Below, one piece after another: positions 6,255-10,677 of a stretch of 10,677 bases of DNA; position 1 is the stretch's first letter, and every line of letters begins with the position of its first letter. The notes beneath the pieces are model-generated. The model worked only from the letters and a program-made list of their open reading frames with translations. It searched no databases and was not told where the DNA came from. The stretch is taken from contig JBBRWQ010000105.1 of the NCBI GenBank assembly GCA_038249115.1, forward strand, positions 1 to 10,677, in the 5' to 3' direction. This DNA is from UBA4719 sp038249115 (GTDB taxonomy: Bacteria; Actinomycetota; Actinomycetes; Actinomycetales; Dermatophilaceae). Position numbers and translations under genes: made by a program.

Positions 6255-8066
6255 ATGAAGTTCACCAGACGGACGTTGCTCAAGGGTGCCGCCGGTGTGG
6301 CGGGCGCCGCCGCCGTGGATGGGTTTTCGGTCGAGACGGTGGGGGCCGCTCCACCATCAAGCGGTGCCGGCACAACATTGAGGCGCACGTTGGTCCGGGG
6401 CGCGCCAGGGGTCGGAGGCTATGCGCCAATCACGTTCGCCGCGGGTGAGGCATATCTGCTCCGTCGCGACCTTGCGTCGCGGACGATTCGCAGACGTGGC
6501 GCTGGGCGCGTCGTGGCCTCGTTCGCGCAGCTGACGGACATCCACGCCATGGATGTCCAGTCGCCGGCCCGCTTCGAGTTCTTCGACGCCTACGGCAGCC
6601 TGCCCTTCCCGGGGCTGTCGGACTTCACCAGCGCCTATCGGCCGCAAGAGCTCCTCAGCGCCCAGGTCGGAGAGGCGATGGTGCGGCAGCTGCGAAGCGT
6701 GCGCCGTGGCCCGGCGACGGGCCATCCACTGCAGTTCGCGGTGGTCACGGGCGACAACACCGACAGCTGCCAGCACAACGAGCTGCGTTGGTACATCGAC
6801 CTGCTGGACGGAGGCCTCGTGCGGCCGGACTCCGGAGACCTCGCGCGCTACGAGGGCGTCATGGACGACATCTTGTCCGATCCTTACTACTGGCATCCGT
6901 CGTCGGGCTTGGGAGCGCCGTCCTCGGTCTACGGGTTCCCTGCGGTTCCCGGTCTGCTTGATGCGGCCCGACGGCAGTTCCGCGCCACCGGGATCGGTCT
7001 GCCGTGGTACTCGGCGTACGGGAACCACGACGGGCTGGTGCAGGGGAACGTCCCGAAGTCGCCGCTGTTCTCACAGCTTGCGGTCGGTCCGCTCAAGCTC
7101 ACCGGCCTTCCCCCACAGATCCTGGCGGCCCCCCTGAGCGACCAGCTCGCTTTCGTTGTCGGGCTGCTGAGACAGGACCCAGCCGCGATCCAGCTCATGC
7201 TCAGCGACGGGGCCAGGCGCCTGGTGACTGCGGACGCGGACCGGTGGATCGTGGACCGGGCCACTACAGTCGCCGAGCACTTCGCCACCACGGGCACTCC
7301 GGTCGGCCACGGCTTCACTCAGCAGAATGTCGCGACCGGTACGGCCTACTACACGTTCGACGTCGGGCGGATGCGCGGGATCGTCCTCGACACTGTCAAC
7401 AGCGCCGGCGGCCCGAACGGGTCCATTGACCCCGTGCAGCGGGACTGGCTGGAGACGCAGCTTCAAGCGGCGAGCAGCCAGTGGATCTCCCAAGCCGGGA
7501 CGCTGATGAAGCGATCAGGTGGCCTCGACAAGTACATCGCGATCTTCAGCCACCACACCATCGGCACGATGAACAACGTCCCCGTGGGCAGTGATCGAAT
7601 CGGCGGCCCGGAAGTACGTGACCTATTGCTGCGCTATCCCAACGTCATCCTGTGGGTCAACGGCCACACGCACCGCAACGAGGTGCTGCCACACGCTCGC
7701 CCCACAGGTTCAACGGTGGCAGGTGGCTTCTGGGAGCTGAACACCGCGGCGCACATCGACTGGCCTCAGCAGTCGCGCGTGGTGGAGGTTGTCGACAACC
7801 TCGACGGCACTCTGTCCGTCTTTGGCACGATCGTCGACCACGCCGGCCCAGCGTCGCACGACGGCTCGCTTTCTGACCCGCTGGCGCTCGCCTCGCTGTC
7901 GCGCGAGCTGGCCGCCAACGACTGGCAGGACCGGACGGACGCGCGGCGCGGCGATGTCGACGACCGTAACGTCGAGCTGGTCTTGCCCTCCCCGTTCCTC
8001 AGCGACCGAGGACACAGTGGGCGGGCAAATCCTCGAGAAGCCAGCGCGGTTGTGGCGCCTGCCTGA
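6255..8066 (+). CDS. Tat-exported metallophosphoesterase, calcineurin-like (PPA1498-type)
   Basis: A 603-residue secreted hydrolase. Residues 1-31 form a twin-arginine signal: basic start, TRRTLLK at 4-10, an Ala/Gly-rich core, and a likely cut after VGA (29-31). Export by Tat means it probably folds and takes up metal in the cytoplasm. The mature part has all the calcineurin-like metal-binding blocks in order: TDIH (Asp95, His97), TGDN (Asp167), YGNHDG (Asn257, His258), FSHH (about 431-434) and NGHTH (469-473). The blocks are separated by unusually long inserts (about 70, 90 and 175 residues), as described for the actinobacterial PPA1498 family (TIGR03767), my best family guess. There is no C-terminal anchor, so it is probably free outside the cell. 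The substrate is unknown: phosphomonoesters, phosphodiesters or nucleotides are all possible. It is transcribed alone, against both neighbouring operons, and separates ribH from fbiC-hisE-hisG. Confidence 0.88.
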   Translation: MKFTRRTLLKGAAGVAGAAAVDGFSVETVGAAPPSSGAGTTLRRTLVRGAPGVGGYAPITFAAGEAYLLRRDLASRTIRRRGAGRVVASFAQLTDIHAMDVQSPARFEFFDAYGSLPFPGLSDFTSAYRPQELLSAQVGEAMVRQLRSVRRGPATGHPLQFAVVTGDNTDSCQHNELRWYIDLLDGGLVRPDSGDLARYEGVMDDILSDPYYWHPSSGLGAPSSVYGFPAVPGLLDAARRQFRATGIGLPWYSAYGNHDGLVQGNVPKSPLFSQLAVGPLKLTGLPPQILAAPLSDQLAFVVGLLRQDPAAIQLMLSDGARRLVTADADRWIVDRATTVAEHFATTGTPVGHGFTQQNVATGTAYYTFDVGRMRGIVLDTVNSAGGPNGSIDPVQRDWLETQLQAASSQWISQAGTLMKRSGGLDKYIAIFSHHTIGTMNNVPVGSDRIGGPEVRDLLLRYPNVILWVNGHTHRNEVLPHARPTGSTVAGGFWELNTAAHIDWPQQSRVVEVVDNLDGTLSVFGTIVDHAGPASHDGSLSDPLALASLSRELAANDWQDRTDARRGDVDDRNVELVLPSPFLSDRGHSGRANPREASAVVAPA

Positions 8067-8121
8067 CATTCCCACAAGGTCCGGGCGCACAAGGCACGCC
8101 TCACATAGCGGAATCGGCCCT
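8067..8121. other. Convergent gap between phosphoesterase and ribH
   Basis: This 55-base gap separates two converging genes, so both transcripts should end here or nearby. The only fold I see is a weak stem, GGGCG with CGCCT at 8083-8101 (one G-U pair, 9-base loop), with no T-run. I do not call it a terminator. Confidence 0.5.
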
Positions 8122-8589
8122 CTACGGTTGGAGAGCGCGCAGGGTGACAGCGGTCGCCACCGCCGCTGTGGCAGCCTCGTGGCCCTTGTCCTCGCTGGAG
8201 CCCTCGAGCCCCGCCCGGTCGAGCGCCTGCCGGTCGTCGTCACAGGTGAGCACGCCGAAGCCGACCGGAACCCCGGTCCGAAGACTGACGTCGGTCAATC
8301 CAATCGTGGCTGCCTGACAGATGTACTCGAAATGCGGTGTGCCCCCTCGGATCACGACACCGAGGGCGACCAGAGCGTCGAAGGTTGACGCCAACCGGGA
8401 GCAGGCAACGGGAAGCTCGAACGCGCCCGGCACGCGAACCAGCGCGACCGAAGAGACTCCCGCATCCGCCAGACCACGTCGGGCACCGTCGATCAGCCCC
8501 TCCATCACCGTCGTGTGCCACGAAGCTGCGACGATCGCGACCTTGAGGCCGCTACCGTCGACGTGGACAGTGGGCGAACCCTGTTTCAT
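8122..8589 (-). CDS. ribH: 6,7-dimethyl-8-ribityllumazine synthase
   Basis: Condenses 5-amino-6-ribitylaminouracil with 3,4-dihydroxy-2-butanone 4-phosphate, the penultimate step to riboflavin. The 155 residues match the family length; homologues assemble as pentamers or 60-mer shells. Recognisable elements are PGAFELP (54-60), GVVIRGGTPHFEYIC (77-91) with the catalytic His86, the substrate-stacking Phe111 in GFGVLT, and Arg125 in QALDRAG, spaced like His88, Phe113 and Arg127 of the Bacillus subtilis enzyme. Trp24 sits where the family has an aromatic residue that stacks on the substrate. A strong ribosome binding site (GAAGGGGA on the minus strand, 8596-8603) precedes the ATG by 6 bases. It is the last gene of the rib run, 40 bases after ribBA. 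Its substrate is also the FbiC substrate, so the two enzymes compete for it. Confidence 0.96.
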   Translation of the reverse strand: MKQGSPTVHVDGSGLKVAIVAASWHTTVMEGLIDGARRGLADAGVSSVALVRVPGAFELPVACSRLASTFDALVALGVVIRGGTPHFEYICQAATIGLTDVSLRTGVPVGFGVLTCDDDRQALDRAGLEGSSEDKGHEAATAAVATAVTLRALQP

Positions 8590-8629
8590 GCCACGTCCCC
8601 TTCGACCTTCTTCTCGCGCCCGCAGCCCG

Positions 8630-9859
8630 TCATGCGGACGCGCCCTTGTCGATCTCGTCCAGCATCAGGGCGTGGCCCATGCGATCGCGTTTGGTGCGCA
8701 GGTAGGCCTCATTATGTGCGCCGGGCACCATGCTGAGTCCTTCAACAGCAGCCACCTCGATGCCGTAGTCACGCATCGCGTTGACCTTCATCGGGTTGTT
8801 CGTCAGCAGCCGCACAACTCCGAGGTCGAGATCAGCCAAGATTGCGGCGCCTGCTGCGTACTCGCGGGCGTCGATGGGAAGGCCAAGCTCGGTCTGCGCA
8901 TCGACGGTGTCAAAACCTTTGTCCTGCAACGCATATGCCTGCAGCTTGCTGACGAGACCGACTCCGCGGCCCTCGTGGCCACGCAGATAGACGATGACCC
9001 CGCCCTCCGCTGCGACCCGCTCAAGGGAGCGCTCCAGCTGTGCGCCGCAGTCACAACGCTTCGAACCGAACACGTCGCCAGTCAGACACTCAGAATGCAG
9101 TCGTGCCAACGGTGCTCGCCCCTGCAGGCCCTTGGGGCTGACGAGGGCAAGGTGCTCGGTCCCGGTTACCAGGTCGCGGTAGCCGACGACGCGGAATACT
9201 CCGTGCTCGGTCGGGAGTCGAGTCTCGGCAAGCCGCTCGACCCGGTCATTGCGCTGACGCCAGGCGATCAGGGCCGCGATGGTGATGACCGGCAGGTTGT
9301 GTTCCGCGCCGAGGTCGAGGACTCCCGGCAGCCTCATCATGGAGCCGTCGTCGTGAATCAGCTCGCCGATCGCTCCCACCGGCGCCAGCCCGGCGAGGCG
9401 GCACAGGTCCACCGCCGCCTCGGTGTGTCCTCCGCGCACGAGAACGCCACCTTCTCTGGCCCGCAACGGGACGACATGTCCCGGGCGGTTGAAGCTCGAG
9501 GCGGTCGAATCCTCAGCAGCAAGAAGCCGAATCGTGAGAGCGCGGTCTGCCGCGCTGATGCCCGTGCTGACACCCTCGGCGGCATCAACAGTCACCGTAT
9601 AGGCCGTGCGGCGAGGGTCGCGGTTGTCCTCCACCATCAGCGGCAGCCCCAGTCGATCCGCCCGGGACTCGGACATCGGCGCGCAGATGTAGCCCGAGGT
9701 GTGGCGGATGGTCCAGGCCATCCACTCGGTGGTGGCCGTCGCCGCCGCCAGGATGACGTCGCCCTCGTTCTCGCGATCCTCGTCGTCGGTCACCAGGACC
9801 GGCAGGCCGGCTCTAAGCGCCTCGAACGCCTCTTCGATTGTGGACAGTCGTGTGCTCAT
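8630..9859 (-). CDS. ribBA: Bifunctional 3,4-DHBP synthase / GTP cyclohydrolase II
   Basis: Supplies both precursors of riboflavin: the N-terminal half turns ribulose 5-phosphate into 3,4-dihydroxy-2-butanone 4-phosphate and formate, and the C-terminal half opens the GTP ring. The 409 residues are normal for the fusion. The DHBP synthase half (about 1-200) has the acidic loop DDEDRENEGD (25-34), RPGHVVPLRA (125-134) and GGHTEAAVDL (143-152). The cyclohydrolase half (about 205-400) has the zinc motif HSECLTGDVFGSKRCDC with Cys258, Cys269 and Cys271, then YLRGHEGRGVGL (291-302) and LLTNNPMK (351-358). Both halves look intact. The ATG overlaps the ribM stop as ATGA, and GAGGT (minus strand, 9866-9870) lies 6 bases upstream. 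By sharing GTP with nucleotide pools it sets the flux to both riboflavin and FO. Confidence 0.96.
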   Translation of the reverse strand: MSTRLSTIEEAFEALRAGLPVLVTDDEDRENEGDVILAAATATTEWMAWTIRHTSGYICAPMSESRADRLGLPLMVEDNRDPRRTAYTVTVDAAEGVSTGISAADRALTIRLLAAEDSTASSFNRPGHVVPLRAREGGVLVRGGHTEAAVDLCRLAGLAPVGAIGELIHDDGSMMRLPGVLDLGAEHNLPVITIAALIAWRQRNDRVERLAETRLPTEHGVFRVVGYRDLVTGTEHLALVSPKGLQGRAPLARLHSECLTGDVFGSKRCDCGAQLERSLERVAAEGGVIVYLRGHEGRGVGLVSKLQAYALQDKGFDTVDAQTELGLPIDAREYAAGAAILADLDLGVVRLLTNNPMKVNAMRDYGIEVAAVEGLSMVPGAHNEAYLRTKRDRMGHALMLDEIDKGASA

Positions 9860-10554
9860 GCTGATACCTCACTCATTTCGCGGTCAAGAGACTCGGTCTT
9901 CGAGGCCTTGAGCCAGACGAAGAACCCATAGATGACAAGGCCGCCGTAGACGGCGAACAGGACGGCGGTGGGGTAGAAGTGCGAGTGGATCAGCAGCGGG
10001 ACGCCGACCAGGTCAACGGCGATCCAGGCCAGCCAGAAGTCGTTCCAGCCCCGGGCCATCGAATAGGTCGCGACCATCGAGCCGATGAAGATCCAGGCGT
10101 CGCACCAGAAATACCAACGCGGGGCGGGCCAGCCCGCGCCGATCTGCGCGAAGACCCACTGCATGACGACAACCCCGCCTACCCAGACCGCCAGGTACTG
10201 CAGCCTTTCGGTAGCGGTGGCCCAACGCGGGGTGATCGCGGGCGCATCAGGCGAGCGATGGCTGCGGATCTGACTCCACCGCCAGTAGCCATAGACGCTC
10301 ATGATGACGAAGAAGACCTGCCGGCCGGCCTGTCCGTAGAGCGTCTGGTGCTGGGGTGTCACGAAAGCCACGCCGAAGAAGACCGTGAACAACAGCACGT
10401 TGCCAACGATCCCCACCGGCCACGCCCAGACGCGTCGTCTCAGTCCGCCGATCGCAGAGGCGAAGCCGAAGGCGTTGCCGACGATCTCGCGCCACAGGAT
10501 CGGCTGGCCGAAGATGCTCAGCTGTGCGTCAAAAAGACGCTCGAGGACGCTCAC
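9856..10554 (-). CDS. ribM: PnuC-like permease, probable riboflavin transporter RibM
   Basis: A 232-residue membrane protein with about seven hydrophobic segments, of the PnuC vitamin-transporter family. Signatures are WPVGIVGN (45-52), GRQVFFVIMSVYGYWRW (77-93) and the WLAWIAVDL block (174-182), a W-x2-W-x3-D pattern typical of the family. PnuC proteins move nicotinamide riboside, but homologues lying between ribE and ribBA in actinobacteria (RibM of Streptomyces davawensis and Corynebacterium glutamicum) import riboflavin, and this gene has exactly that position. The GTG start overlaps the ribE stop as GTGA and has GGAG 8 bases upstream (minus strand, 10563-10566). Its stop overlaps the ribBA start. 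Riboflavin as substrate is inferred from context; nicotinamide riboside is the alternative. Confidence 0.85.
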   Translation of the reverse strand: MSVLERLFDAQLSIFGQPILWREIVGNAFGFASAIGGLRRRVWAWPVGIVGNVLLFTVFFGVAFVTPQHQTLYGQAGRQVFFVIMSVYGYWRWSQIRSHRSPDAPAITPRWATATERLQYLAVWVGGVVVMQWVFAQIGAGWPAPRWYFWCDAWIFIGSMVATYSMARGWNDFWLAWIAVDLVGVPLLIHSHFYPTAVLFAVYGGLVIYGFFVWLKASKTESLDREMSEVSA

Positions 10555-10677
10555 GTCGTTGGCTCCGCCTCGCCGGTCTTGTGACTGAGCAGTCGCTCGA
10601 CGTACTTGGCAATCACGTCAACCTCGAGGTTGACGAGGTCACCAACGTCCTTGAGCCCCAACGTGGTCAGCCCAAGC
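10551..10677 (-). CDS. ribE: Riboflavin synthase alpha subunit, C-terminal end only
   Basis: The minus-strand frame entering from the right edge encodes 41 residues ending at a TGA at 10551-10553. The segment TTLGLKDVGDLVNLEVDVIAKYVERLL (given here as TTLGLKDVGDL plus VNLEVDVIAKYVERLL) is the conserved end of the second lumazine-binding repeat of riboflavin synthase, which dismutates two dimethylribityllumazine molecules to riboflavin. The rest of the gene is outside the window, so start and length cannot be judged. The tail after ERLL (SHKTGEAEPTT) is polar and probably disordered. The stop overlaps the ribM start, placing ribE first among the rib genes visible here. Confidence 0.9.
   Translation of the reverse strand, partial: LGLTTLGLKDVGDLVNLEVDVIAKYVERLLSHKTGEAEPTT

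Noticed and set aside
8083..8101. Possible terminator stem GGGCG/CGCCT between phosphoesterase and ribH
   Set aside because: Short, with one G-U pair and a 9-base loop, and no T-run on either strand.
8321..9931. A 536-codon plus-strand open frame covering ribBA and part of ribH
   Set aside because: It lies antisense to two well-supported rib genes; its protein has no recognisable domain and shows the Arg/Ala/Ser-rich make-up of a GC-driven shadow frame.

Overview
The window is high-GC DNA, about two thirds G+C by eye, and almost completely packed with genes. It is typical actinobacterial chromosome. Three things support this: a fused CofG-CofH type FO synthase (FbiC, needed for coenzyme F420), the gene order ribE-ribM-ribBA-ribH with hisE-hisG close by, and a Tat-exported metallophosphoesterase of a type known from actinobacteria. 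I cannot name the genus; a micrococcal or propionibacterial relative would fit, as an inference only. I see no rRNA, tRNA, CRISPR array, insertion sequence or phage gene.

Layout. (1) Bases 7-1846, plus strand: a small P-loop kinase resembling uridine kinase, then a 12-helix MFS permease of the CynX/NimT type. (2) Bases 1847-6016, minus strand, read right to left: fbiC, hisE, hisG and a small membrane protein with a bacterial PH domain. They are spaced so tightly (2-base gap, 53-base gap, 1-base overlap) that they are probably one operon. The operon ends exactly where the MFS gene ends, with no base between the two stop codons. (3) Bases 6017-6254: a 238-base divergent region carrying a 14-base palindrome. 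(4) Bases 6255-8066, plus strand: a secreted metallophosphoesterase with a Tat signal. (5) Bases 8122-10677, minus strand: the end of ribE, then ribM, ribBA and ribH, with 4-base stop/start overlaps at the first two junctions. ribE continues past the right edge.

How they work together. RibBA opens GTP and also makes the four-carbon unit for riboflavin. RibH joins that unit to 5-amino-6-ribitylaminouracil, and RibE makes riboflavin from the product. FbiC draws on the same 5-amino-6-ribitylaminouracil, plus tyrosine, to make FO, the deazaflavin core of F420. The two flavin-type pathways that share an intermediate are therefore encoded side by side, separated only by the phosphoesterase gene. 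HisG and HisE are the first two steps of histidine synthesis. RibM is a PnuC-like permease that, from its operon, probably imports riboflavin. The exported phosphoesterase between the two blocks has no established role here; release of riboflavin from extracellular FMN or FAD for RibM is one testable idea.

Most of the window is ordinary conserved metabolism. The best leads are the phosphoesterase sitting between the rib and fbiC-his blocks, its long inserts between metal-binding motifs, the fbiC/rib neighbourhood, an exact 18-base tandem duplication that copies the hisE stop codon, and two compact palindromes at promoter positions.
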